The translations under genes were made by a program, and so were the position numbers. Positions 44,093-51,786 of a DNA stretch of 51,832 bases are shown here, piece after piece (within the stretch, counting starts at the first letter, position 1; each line of letters begins with the position of its first letter). The notes under the pieces are model-generated. The model did no database searches, had not been told where the DNA came from, and was given only the letters and a program-made list of their open reading frames with translations. This DNA comes from CAYPJE01 sp964410945 (GTDB taxonomy: Bacteria; Fidelibacterota; Marinisomatia; Marinisomatales; TCS56). Location: contig CAYPJE010000019.1 of assembly GCA_964410945.1 (NCBI GenBank), forward strand, positions 1 through 51,832, read 5' to 3'.

Positions 44093-44677
44093 CTACTCTA
44101 TTAAATCGTCTTCAACGATAAGAAATTTAATCCGGTAATAGGTACTGTCAGATATCCTACCTCGGGAATATTCCAGTTTATCATCCGTTGTGCGGTAATA
44201 AAAAACGGTATTACCAATGAAATCCAGTTTTTCCGAATGATTGTATTTATGTATCGGCACCTTGTTGATGTATTCGATTTCACCTTTTCGCGGTTCAATC
44301 CAATGATAATGCAAGTCGAAAATATCAATTTTATCAATAATATCTTCGTGGATTAAATCATACCCGATTTTCATGGTCCCATATCGCGATAGCCGGAAAT
44401 AATGGTCGTATTTACGTATTCCTCCTCCAAATAGTTGACGTTCGTCTAATCCTGATATCTCATATCGGAAATGGCTGCCACCGCGAGTTTTACGGGATAA
44501 TTGAATTATTTTACCTTTTTGGTCTAAATGAATTTCGTTTTGCAATGAATCGGTAATGATTATTTCTTTGAGAAAACCATTCAGATCAACACAGAAATCC
44601 ACCGTTGGTTTTGCCCCGGGAAGAATAACTGAAAAGACAGTTACCCAAAACAGAATATGTCTAATAAATTGAGTCAC
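44093..44677 (-). CDS. Secreted protein of unknown function
   Basis: About 194 residues from GTG 44677, preferred because GGGGG lies six bases upstream; ATG 44689 is the alternative. A signal-like segment (RHILFWVTVFSVILPGA) is followed by a beta-rich domain with many charged and aromatic residues, for example FRYEISGLDERQLFGGG and KIDIFDLHYHWIEPRKGE. I recognise no family. It heads the leftward run that leads to the SGNH hydrolase and sulfatase. Confidence 0.7.
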   Translation of the reverse strand: MTQFIRHILFWVTVFSVILPGAKPTVDFCVDLNGFLKEIIITDSLQNEIHLDQKGKIIQLSRKTRGGSHFRYEISGLDERQLFGGGIRKYDHYFRLSRYGTMKIGYDLIHEDIIDKIDIFDLHYHWIEPRKGEIEYINKVPIHKYNHSEKLDFIGNTVFYYRTTDDKLEYSRGRISDSTYYRIKFLIVEDDLIE

Positions 44678-44745
44678 AGATACCCCCATTGGAAAGAGTT
44701 GTAGGCCAGTGCATCTCATTATGTATTGAAATGCAACTCCATTGG

Positions 44746-44774
44746 TTGAATAATATTATACAAAATGGTACAAT
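44746..44774 (+). promoter_or_regulatory. Probable sigma70-type promoter of the pyr operon
   Basis: TTGAAT at 44746-44751 and TACAAT at 44769-44774 (five of six to TATAAT) are 17 bases apart. Transcription would begin near 44781, giving an untranslated leader of about 215 bases before pyrR. It lies in the 318-base divergent gap between the unknown secreted protein gene and pyrR, which holds no other gene. Confidence 0.55.
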
Positions 44775-44885
44775 GATTACAACAGCTAACCACAGGATGG
44801 ATCATTATGGATGAAAAATAATGATCAGAGGTAATTTACTTGATGTATAAAAATCCAGGTTTCTGTAACTTCGCGGCAGTATTAT

Positions 44886-44979
44886 CCCTTTAAACCAATC
44901 CTGAGAGATGGAAAGGGCAGTAAACTGAGCCTTCGGTCAGACCGGAAGAACCCGGAAAACTGCCCGGAGGATTTTTTTT
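44886..44979 (+). promoter_or_regulatory. PyrR-binding RNA leader, probable pyr attenuator
   Basis: CCCTTT (44886-44891) pairs with AAAGGG (44912-44917). Inside it, CCA/TGG pairs above an AAA bulge enclose a loop that starts AATCCTGAGAGATG (44897-44910). This fits the PyrR box ARUCCNGNGAGGYU at 12 of 14 positions, in the expected structure. GGGCAGT (44915-44921) can instead pair with ACTGCCC (44959-44965), competing for the GGG. A run of eight T at 44972-44979 follows. PyrR with UMP would select between the folds; whether the outcome is termination or translation control is not settled. Confidence 0.7.
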
Positions 44980-44995
44980 ATGAAAGGACAACGCC

Positions 44996-45547
44996 ATGAT
45001 GGTGAAGAACACGCCGGTAATGGATGCGGAACATATTCAGCGTTCCCTTACCCGGCTGGCCTTTGAGATTCTGGAACATAATCCCGATCCCGGAAAATTG
45101 ACAATTATTGGTATTCAGCGCCGTGGTGAACCATTATCACAACGCCTGCAGAAACTACTGGAAAAGCAGACTGGTGTTGATATCCCGCTGGGAACGGTGG
45201 ATATCACTTTTCACCGTGATGATTTTCGTACCCGCCTGGTGGTGCCACAGGTAAAAGCGACCCATATTCCCTTTTCCATCGATGCCCAGACCGTGATATT
45301 AGTGGATGATGTCCTTTACACCGGACGAACAATCCGGGCCGCCCTGGATGAACTGGTCTCATTCGGCCGGCCGGCTAAAGTCCAGCTGGCGGTGCTGGTA
45401 GACCGGGGGCACCGGGAAATGCCCATTAAAGCCGATTATGTTGCCAAGAATGTCCCGACCCACGAGGGGGAGCATATTGCTGTCCGTTTAAATGAAATCG
45501 ATGGGGAAGAAGGGGTTTATTTACGAGCATATCAGGAGACCAAATAA
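44996..45547 (+). CDS. pyrR: Bifunctional pyr operon regulator / uracil phosphoribosyltransferase PyrR
   Basis: 183 residues starting at ATG 44996 (or 44999), with AAAGGA eight bases upstream. The PRPP loop VILVDDVLYTGRT is at 100-112. Further PyrR residues are IGIQRRGEPLSQRL, VDITFHRDDF, LAVLVDRGHREMPIKADYVAKNVPT. PyrR binds pyr leader RNA when UMP is high and also has uracil phosphoribosyltransferase activity. Its last base overlaps pyrB, and a matching RNA box lies 86 bases upstream, which supports retained RNA control. Confidence 0.96.
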   Translation: MMVKNTPVMDAEHIQRSLTRLAFEILEHNPDPGKLTIIGIQRRGEPLSQRLQKLLEKQTGVDIPLGTVDITFHRDDFRTRLVVPQVKATHIPFSIDAQTVILVDDVLYTGRTIRAALDELVSFGRPAKVQLAVLVDRGHREMPIKADYVAKNVPTHEGEHIAVRLNEIDGEEGVYLRAYQETK

Positions 45548-46470
45548 TGCTGAGTAATCGTCATTTACTGGGGCTGGAGAACTATCCGAAACAGGATCTC
45601 CAGACTATCCTCGACACTGCCTTCAGTTTCAGAGAGGTGCTCGACCGCCCCGTAAAAAAGGTTCCTGCCTTGCAGGGACAAACCGTAGTCAACCTGTTCT
45701 TTGAAAATTCCACTCGGACAAGAATCAGTTTTGAATTAGCTCAAAAACGACTCAGTGCCGATACAGTTAATTTTTCCGCCTCAACCTCCAGTTTGAAAAA
45801 GGGGGAAACTTTCAAGGATACGGCTCAGAATATTGAAGCGATGAAAATAGATGCGGTGGTCATGCGGCATCCCACGCCGGGGGCACCACTCCATCTGACC
45901 AAATTTGTAGATGCTATCATCATCAATGCCGGCGATGGGACACACGAACATCCGACCCAGGCTATCCTGGATATGATGAGCCTGCAGGAAAGATTCGGTA
46001 AACTGGAAGGTTTGAAAATCGGGATTATCGGTGATATCGTACATAGCCGTGTTGCCCTGAGTAATATCTATGGACTTATTACCATGGGGGCCGAAGTCAC
46101 GCTTTGTGGTCCGGCCAACCTGATTCCACCCTTTATTTCCGAACTGGGTGTGGATGTCAATTACGATGTCGACGATGTTCTGGAATGGGCTGATGCCGTT
46201 AATGTTCTACGGATCCAGAGGGAACGGATGGGGATCGGCTTGATACCTTCGGTCCGGGAATACCGGAATCTGTTCGGTATCAGCATGGAACGACTGGCAC
46301 GCCATAATAAGGAAATTGTCATAATGCATCCCGGACCGATGAATCGGGGAGTGGAAATCGACAGTGGAGTTGCCGATGGAAAACAGGCCATAATACTGGA
46401 CCAGGTTCTCAATGGGGTGGCATCGCGAATGGCAATTCTGTACCTGCTGCTGGGTGGACAGGAATTATAA
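45547..46470 (+). CDS. pyrB: Aspartate carbamoyltransferase catalytic subunit
   Basis: 307 residues. The carbamoyl phosphate loop STRTR is at 55-59, with VMRHPTPG and GDGTHEHPTQAILD (129-142) and the aspartate-binding MHPGPMNRGVEID near the end. It makes N-carbamoyl-aspartate, the first committed step of UMP synthesis. There is no pyrI regulatory subunit in the operon. The ATG overlaps the pyrR stop by one base. Confidence 0.97.
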   Translation: MLSNRHLLGLENYPKQDLQTILDTAFSFREVLDRPVKKVPALQGQTVVNLFFENSTRTRISFELAQKRLSADTVNFSASTSSLKKGETFKDTAQNIEAMKIDAVVMRHPTPGAPLHLTKFVDAIIINAGDGTHEHPTQAILDMMSLQERFGKLEGLKIGIIGDIVHSRVALSNIYGLITMGAEVTLCGPANLIPPFISELGVDVNYDVDDVLEWADAVNVLRIQRERMGIGLIPSVREYRNLFGISMERLARHNKEIVIMHPGPMNRGVEIDSGVADGKQAIILDQVLNGVASRMAILYLLLGGQEL

Positions 46471-46490
46471 CAGGATAAAATGAGGTAAAA

Positions 46491-47780
46491 ATGGAAATAA
46501 AACAACTACCTGAAAATTTATTATTGAAGAATGGTAAAATTATTGATCCGGTGGAAAGAAGGATCTTTGAAGGCGACATATTAATAACCGATGGTAAAAT
46601 CGCGGATATTGGCACGGTTAATAAACCGGACAAGTGTACGGAGATCGATTGTTCCGGGCTGGTAATTACCCATGGATTTTGTGATCTGCATGTTCATTTC
46701 AGGGAACCGGGACGCGAAGATAAGGAAACCCTGGAAACCGGAAGCCGGGCAGCCCTGGCTGGTGGTTTTACACGAGTTTGTACCATGCCGAACACCAATC
46801 CACCTGTTGATACACCGGAAGCGGTCAATAATATAGTTGATAAAGCTCGGGATTTACCGGTGCATATCCATCCGATTGGAGCAGTTACCCAGCAGCAAAA
46901 AGGAACCGAATTAGCTGAAATGGGTGCCATGCACACCGCTGGAGCGGTAGCTTTCAGCGACGATGGTTTACCGATTTCCAATGGTCAGGTGATGCGTATG
47001 GCACTTGAATATGGTGGCATGTTCAATGTTCCGATCATCAATCATGCCGAAGATATTGCCATCCGGAATGATGGTTTGATGAATGAAGGACGGGTTTCTA
47101 CCCATCTTGGATTAACCGGCAATCCGGCTCTGGCAGAAGTTACCATGGTACATCGTGACCTGGAACTGGCATTGGTTACCGGAGCAAAACTGCATGTTCC
47201 CCATGTCTCTACCTTTGGTGCCGCTGAATTGATCAGGGCGCTGAAAGAAAAGAATTCTGGTATCACTGCCGAAGTAACACCACATCACCTGTTCTTTAAT
47301 GATGAAGCACTGGAGACCTATGATACCAATTTGAAGGTTGCCCCGCCGATACGATCGGAAATGGACCGCAAAGGGCTGGTGCAGGCTGTTCTGGACGGTA
47401 TTTTTGACTGTATCGCCACCGATCACGCTCCCCACACCATTGAGGAAAAGGAGGGTACTTTCGATCTGGCTCCGTTCGGTATGATTGGACTGGAGAGCTG
47501 TTTTGGTGTTGTCAATAAGGTGCTGGTCAAGGATGCCGGACTGTCATTGGAAGATTTAATTGCCCTGTTAACCGTGAAGCCGCGCCAGATCATGGGATTC
47601 GACAGTGATTTACTGGCAGTTGGGAAACAGGCAGAATTAGTAATTCTTGATTCGGATGAAGCATTTGTCTTCGCTGAAGCAGATATTCATTCCAAATCGA
47701 AAAATTCACCTTATGTCGGTCGTGAATTAATCGGACGGCCCAAAATCACAATCAATAAGGGCTGGCTGGCCACAATTTGA
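46491..47780 (+). CDS. pyrC: Dihydroorotase, type I
   Basis: 429 residues. The metal motif DLHVHFREPG (H67, H69) is followed by GFTRVCTMPNTNPP, then PHHLFF, and CIATDHAPHT with the catalytic Asp. This is the approximately 430-residue class often called PyrC type I. It closes N-carbamoyl-aspartate to dihydroorotate. Aspartase and dihydroorotase are separate here and not fused. It ends the pyrR-pyrB-pyrC unit; carAB, pyrD, pyrE and pyrF are not in the window, while pyrH lies 2.7 kb downstream. Confidence 0.97.
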   Translation: MEIKQLPENLLLKNGKIIDPVERRIFEGDILITDGKIADIGTVNKPDKCTEIDCSGLVITHGFCDLHVHFREPGREDKETLETGSRAALAGGFTRVCTMPNTNPPVDTPEAVNNIVDKARDLPVHIHPIGAVTQQQKGTELAEMGAMHTAGAVAFSDDGLPISNGQVMRMALEYGGMFNVPIINHAEDIAIRNDGLMNEGRVSTHLGLTGNPALAEVTMVHRDLELALVTGAKLHVPHVSTFGAAELIRALKEKNSGITAEVTPHHLFFNDEALETYDTNLKVAPPIRSEMDRKGLVQAVLDGIFDCIATDHAPHTIEEKEGTFDLAPFGMIGLESCFGVVNKVLVKDAGLSLEDLIALLTVKPRQIMGFDSDLLAVGKQAELVILDSDEAFVFAEADIHSKSKNSPYVGRELIGRPKITINKGWLATI

Positions 47781-47837
47781 TCAGATAGTTCTTATTGATA
47801 GGAATATTCATTTGAATAGCCTTTAAAATCATTTAAT

Positions 47838-47897
47838 TTGGGAGCTCTATAATTTCAAGAATATCAGTTGCCTTGATATTTATTTAGATTCTATTTT
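47838..47897 (+). promoter_or_regulatory. Candidate promoter region ahead of rplM
   Basis: The 144-base pyrC-rplM gap is A+T-rich and gene-free. TATAAT at 47848-47853 is a perfect -10 but lacks a good -35. TTGCCT at 47868-47873 with TATTTT at 47892-47897 (18-base spacer) is an alternative. No terminator is evident before it, so pyrC read-through is also possible. Confidence 0.3.
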
Positions 47898-47924
47898 TAG
47901 CAGCTATTTTCGAAGTGGATACAT

Positions 47925-48353
47925 ATGAAAACTAAAACAATTTCAGTAAATGACATCGACAGACAATGGTTTGTGGTTGATGCAGAAGGTAAAACACTCG
48001 GCCGATTTGCCAGCAAAATTGCACAGATCTTGCGTGGTAAACACAAGCCAACATTCAGTCCTAATATGGATATGGGTGATGGGATTATTGTGATTAACGC
48101 CGAAAAAATCCGAGTCAGTGGTACTAAAGAAAGTTATAAGACTTATTTTCGTCACTCCGGATACCCCGGTGGTGTGACTGAAATCGATTTTCAGCAGATG
48201 CGCCGCAGCCATCCGGAGCGGATTATTACCCATGCCGTTAAAGGCATGTTACCGCATAATCGACTGGGACGAAAAATGCTTGGGCATCTTAAGGTTTACA
48301 CCGGAGCCGAGCATCCGCATGCGGCACAAACTCCAAAAGTATTGGATATCTAA
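47925..48353 (+). CDS. rplM: Large ribosomal subunit protein uL13
   Basis: 142 residues with WFVVDAEGKTLGRFASKIAQIL, and the signature VKGMLPHNRLGRKMLGHLKVYTG. L13 is an early-assembly 50S protein. It abuts rpsI with no spacer, the conserved rplM-rpsI pair. Confidence 0.98.
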   Translation: MKTKTISVNDIDRQWFVVDAEGKTLGRFASKIAQILRGKHKPTFSPNMDMGDGIIVINAEKIRVSGTKESYKTYFRHSGYPGGVTEIDFQQMRRSHPERIITHAVKGMLPHNRLGRKMLGHLKVYTGAEHPHAAQTPKVLDI

Positions 48354-48746
48354 ATGACTAAAGCAGTATATCAAGGTACCGGACGCCGGAAACGGGCAGT
48401 AGCGCGTGTATACCTGAGTCCCGGTAAAGGAGACATTATTGTTAATGGCCGTCCTTATAAAGAACATCTTTGTCGTGATACAATCAGCAAAATTGTAGTG
48501 GAACCATTACATGCAATTGAGCAACGGGAAGGTTATGATATCACCGTTAATGTCCATGGTGGTGGTTTAACCGGCCAGGCCGGTGCCATCCGTTTGGGGA
48601 TTGCCCGTGCATTGTCGCAGATAAATGAAGATTTCCGACCAATCCTTAAGCGGGCTGGTTACCTTACACGGGATGCCCGTCAGGTGGAACGGAAGAAATA
48701 CGGACAACCGGGAGCACGGAAACGCTTCCAATTCTCAAAGCGTTAG
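48354..48746 (+). CDS. rpsI: Small ribosomal subunit protein uS9
   Basis: 130 residues. The N-terminus has YQGTGRRKRAVARVYLSPG, the middle has GGGLTGQAGAIRLGIARAL, and the tail KKYGQPGARKRFQFSKR is conserved to the terminal arginine that touches P-site tRNA. It directly follows rplM. Confidence 0.98.
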   Translation: MTKAVYQGTGRRKRAVARVYLSPGKGDIIVNGRPYKEHLCRDTISKIVVEPLHAIEQREGYDITVNVHGGGLTGQAGAIRLGIARALSQINEDFRPILKRAGYLTRDARQVERKKYGQPGARKRFQFSKR

Positions 48747-48752
48747 AGAGCT

Positions 48753-49799
48753 ATGACTGGAATAAATTTCGAGAACTTATTGAGCACCGGAGCTCATTTC
48801 GGGCATGTTACCCGTAAATGGCACCCGCGTTTCAAACCATATATTCTGATGGAAAAGAACGGTATCCATATTATTAATCTGGAAGAAACCGTTAAACAGT
48901 TTGAAAAAGCAGCCGACTATGTGAAAAAAGTAGTCGATAAAGGTGGTGAAGTCCTTTTTGTCGGTACTAAGAAACAGGCCCGGGAAATCGTGCAGCAGGA
49001 AGCTGACCGTTGCGGTATGTTTTACGTGGTCGAGCGCTGGTTAGGTGGAACACTGACCAATTTCATGACCATCAAGAAAAGTATCAAACGCTTACATGTC
49101 CTGGAAAAAGAGGGATCCAGCATCTATGAGAATCTGACTAAAAAAGAAGTCCAGATGCTGAACCGTGAACGGATAAAACTGGCTGATCAGCATCGTGGTA
49201 TCAAAGATATGCGCCGCTTACCGGATGCCCTGGTTGTTGTAGATACATCGTTTGAATCCACGGCCGTTGCCGAAGCCCGCAGTCTGGAAATACCGGTCAT
49301 TGGTTTACTTGATACCAATACCGATCCGACCAAGGTTGATTTTCCGATTCCGGCCAATGATGATTCCATCCGTACGATCCAATTGCTGGTTTCCAATCTG
49401 GCCGATGCAGTGATCGATGCCAGGAAATCCAAGGCTGCCAAGATTGAAGAAGCAGCTGCGGCCAAGGAAGAGGCTAAGGCTAAGGAAGCTGCAGCGAGAG
49501 CAAAAGCAAAAGCTGAGGCTGAGGAACAGGCTAAAGAGAAGGCGGCCAGCGAACCAGTTGCCGAGGAGAAGGCAAAAATTGATACGGTAGAATCTGAAAA
49601 AAAGGAAACTGCCAGTAAGCCAGTGAAAGAGGCAACCAAGGCCACTACTAAGAAAGCTGCCGAAAAGCCAAAAGCCGCCAAGAAAGAAACAGTAGAAGCG
49701 GACGAGAAACCGGTGAAAAAAACTGCCAAAGCAGCACCCAAAAAGACTAAAAAGGAAGTAGCAGACAAGGAAGATACTCCTGAAGCTGACAAGAAATAG
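48753..49799 (+). CDS. rpsB: Small ribosomal subunit protein uS2 with a long Lys/Ala/Glu-rich C-terminal tail
   Basis: 348 residues. The usual S2 (about residues 1-226) has STGAHFGHVTRKWHP, FVGTKKQAREIV and DALVVVDTSFESTAVAEA. After residue 227 there is a tail of roughly 120 residues. It starts with an Ala/Glu/Lys stretch likely to form a long helix or coiled coil, and then becomes Lys/Ala/Pro-rich. Most S2 proteins have 225-260 residues. The tail is encoded in frame with no break. Its function is unknown. Confidence 0.96.
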   Translation: MTGINFENLLSTGAHFGHVTRKWHPRFKPYILMEKNGIHIINLEETVKQFEKAADYVKKVVDKGGEVLFVGTKKQAREIVQQEADRCGMFYVVERWLGGTLTNFMTIKKSIKRLHVLEKEGSSIYENLTKKEVQMLNRERIKLADQHRGIKDMRRLPDALVVVDTSFESTAVAEARSLEIPVIGLLDTNTDPTKVDFPIPANDDSIRTIQLLVSNLADAVIDARKSKAAKIEEAAAAKEEAKAKEAAARAKAKAEAEEQAKEKAASEPVAEEKAKIDTVESEKKETASKPVKEATKATTKKAAEKPKAAKKETVEADEKPVKKTAKAAPKKTKKEVADKEDTPEADKK

Positions 49800-49802
49800 A
49801 AG

Positions 49803-50414
49803 ATGAATATTGATGCTAAACAAGTAAAAGAATTGCGTGAAAAAACCGGCGCCGGCATGATGGATTGCAAGCGTGCCTTGGCCGATGCTGGTGGTGATGT
49901 TGATAAAGCAGTAGAGAATCTGCGGAAAGCTGGTATTGCCAAAGCTGAGAAAAAAGGCGCCCGGGTTGCCAAAGATGGTTTGGTATATGCTTATATCCAT
50001 CCTGGTGGAAGACTTGGTGTGATGGTGGAGATCAGTTGTGAAACCGATTTTGTTGCCAAGACCACCGATTTCCAGAATATGTCTAAAGATATTGCCATGC
50101 AGATCGCTGCGACCAATCCGTTGGCAATTGATCGCGAGGGAATTCCTCAGGAATTGATCGACCGGGAAAAGGATATTTTTCTGGCTCAGGCCGAGAATTC
50201 CGGAAAACCAGCCCACATTCTAGAGAAAATTGTGGTTGGCCGCCTCGATAAATTCTATCAGGAAAACTGTCTGATGGAACAACCATTTATTAAAGATCCT
50301 AATTCCAAAGTTTCTGATCTGATTACCGCTACTATCGCTAAACTGGGCGAAAAAATGGAAGTAAACCGGTTTACCCGATTTGAAGTAGGTGAAGCGAATC
50401 AAAATCAGGATTAG
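49803..50414 (+). CDS. tsf: Elongation factor Ts, short form
   Basis: 203 residues. The N-terminal UBA-like domain has VKELREKTGAGMMDCKRALADAGGD, and the core has SCETDFVAKTTDF with the conserved Asp-Phe that opens the EF-Tu nucleotide pocket. It lacks one core repeat relative to the 280-residue E. coli protein and resembles the short type known from Thermus. It partners the two EF-Tu genes in the window. It follows rpsB by three bases. Confidence 0.96.
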   Translation: MNIDAKQVKELREKTGAGMMDCKRALADAGGDVDKAVENLRKAGIAKAEKKGARVAKDGLVYAYIHPGGRLGVMVEISCETDFVAKTTDFQNMSKDIAMQIAATNPLAIDREGIPQELIDREKDIFLAQAENSGKPAHILEKIVVGRLDKFYQENCLMEQPFIKDPNSKVSDLITATIAKLGEKMEVNRFTRFEVGEANQNQD

Positions 50415-50433
50415 TTCTTAATTATATCCAACT

Positions 50434-51150
50434 ATGTCGAACCCTGTTTACAGGCGTGTACTACTAAAACTCAGTGGAGAGGTACTGGCCGGTAAGCAGG
50501 GTTTTGGCATTGAACAGGAGAGTACTGACCGGCTGGTTAGTGAAGTAAAATCAATCTATGATTTAGGTATTGAAATCGGCATCATAATTGGTGCCGGTAA
50601 TATATTCAGGGGTATGCAGGTTGCCCGTAAAGGTGGTGACCGGGTGACCGGTGATCATTTGGGGATGTTGGGGACGGTAATGAATGCTATCTCATTCCGT
50701 GAAGCCCTGGAGAAGGCCGGATGCAAAGCGGTCGCTATGTCAGCATTTGGAATAACCGGGATTATTGAACAGTATGTCCGTGGGAAGGTTCAGAATTACC
50801 TGAAAAAAGGTAAAATTGTGTTAGTGGCCGGAGGAACCGGTAATCCATTTTTTACCACTGATTCGGCAGCAGCCTTACGAGCGGCTGAATTAGGAATGGA
50901 TGTTGTTTTAAAAGGTACGAAAGTACCGGGAGTCTTTGATAAGGATCCAATGGTACATGATGATGCCGTACGTTACGATGAAATTGCTTTTAATGATGTA
51001 ATTACCCGAAATTTAAGGGTGATGGATTTGACTGCTATTACACTGTGTAAGGAAAATAAGATTCCAATAATAGTATTCAATATTCATAATTCAGGTGATT
51101 TGAAGAAAACGGTCCAAGGGATGGGGATCGGCACATTAGTGAGGGAGTAG
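50434..51150 (+). CDS. pyrH: UMP kinase
   Basis: 238 residues of the amino-acid-kinase fold: RVLLKLSGEVLAGKQGFGI, IGIIIGAGNIFRG, VAGGTGNPFFTTDSAAALRA, and VLKGTKVPGVFDKDP. It phosphorylates UMP to UDP and so connects with the pyrRBC genes upstream. The rpsB-tsf-pyrH-frr order is the widespread bacterial arrangement. No frame problem is seen. Confidence 0.97.
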   Translation: MSNPVYRRVLLKLSGEVLAGKQGFGIEQESTDRLVSEVKSIYDLGIEIGIIIGAGNIFRGMQVARKGGDRVTGDHLGMLGTVMNAISFREALEKAGCKAVAMSAFGITGIIEQYVRGKVQNYLKKGKIVLVAGGTGNPFFTTDSAAALRAAELGMDVVLKGTKVPGVFDKDPMVHDDAVRYDEIAFNDVITRNLRVMDLTAITLCKENKIPIIVFNIHNSGDLKKTVQGMGIGTLVRE

Positions 51151-51153
51151 TTC

Positions 51154-51711
51154 ATGATTGACGATATTCAAAATGATACGATACATCGAATGGACCAGTC
51201 CGTAACCCATACTCAGGCTGAGGTGAACCGGGTGCGTACTGGACGGGCTAATCCGGAATTATTGGATTCTATTTTGGTGGATTATTACGGAGTTAAAACT
51301 CCATTGAAGCAGTTGGCGAATGTTTCGGTGCCTGAAGCGCGCTTGATATCCATTCAACCCTATGAAAAAACCTTAATCCCGGTAATTGAAAAGGCCATAA
51401 TGGAAAGTAACCTGGGGATGACTCCCAATAATAACGGTACCAACGTGTTGATACCGGTTCCACCGTTGTCTGAGGATCGCCGGAAAGAATTGATTAAATA
51501 TGTACATACCCTGGTTGAAGAAGGAAAAATTGCAATCAGGAATGTTAGGCGAGATGCGATTCACCAGCTGAAGGAAGCTAAGGATGAATTTCATATTTCA
51601 GAAGACGAGATCAAGCGTTCGGAACAGAAAGTCCAGGAATTAACCGATGAACATATTAAAACCCTGGGCGAAGTACAGGATACTAAAGAAAAGGAAATCC
51701 TGGAGTTTTAA
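51154..51711 (+). CDS. frr: Ribosome recycling factor
   Basis: 185 residues, the standard length. VNRVRTGRANPELLDSILVDYYG, ISIQPYEKTLIPVIEKAI, and PPLSEDRRKELIKYVHTLVEEGKIAIRN-type segments are present. It disassembles post-termination ribosomes with EF-G (12197-14287). It starts three bases after pyrH and ends 28 bases before a strong terminator. Confidence 0.97.
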   Translation: MIDDIQNDTIHRMDQSVTHTQAEVNRVRTGRANPELLDSILVDYYGVKTPLKQLANVSVPEARLISIQPYEKTLIPVIEKAIMESNLGMTPNNNGTNVLIPVPPLSEDRRKELIKYVHTLVEEGKIAIRNVRRDAIHQLKEAKDEFHISEDEIKRSEQKVQELTDEHIKTLGEVQDTKEKEILEF

Positions 51712-51739
51712 TCCTGACAAATCAATTCGCTGTATGATA

Positions 51740-51777
51740 AATTAAAAAGCCCCTCTGGCCAGAGGGGCTTTTTAATT
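51740..51777. terminator. Palindromic bidirectional terminator after frr
   Basis: This is a perfect 38-base inverted repeat: AATTAAAAAGCCCCTCT (51740-51756) faces AGAGGGGCTTTTTAATT (51761-51777) around GGCC. The stem is GC-rich and flanked by A and T runs, so it can act in either direction. It closes the rplM-to-frr unit. Confidence 0.95.
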
Positions 51778-51786
51778 ATCTGTCAC

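Noticed and set aside
49187..50216. Long - strand frames (261 and 303 codons) opposite rpsB and tsf
   Set aside because: They arise from the low-complexity tail of S2 and lack any sensible protein features; the + strand genes are certain.
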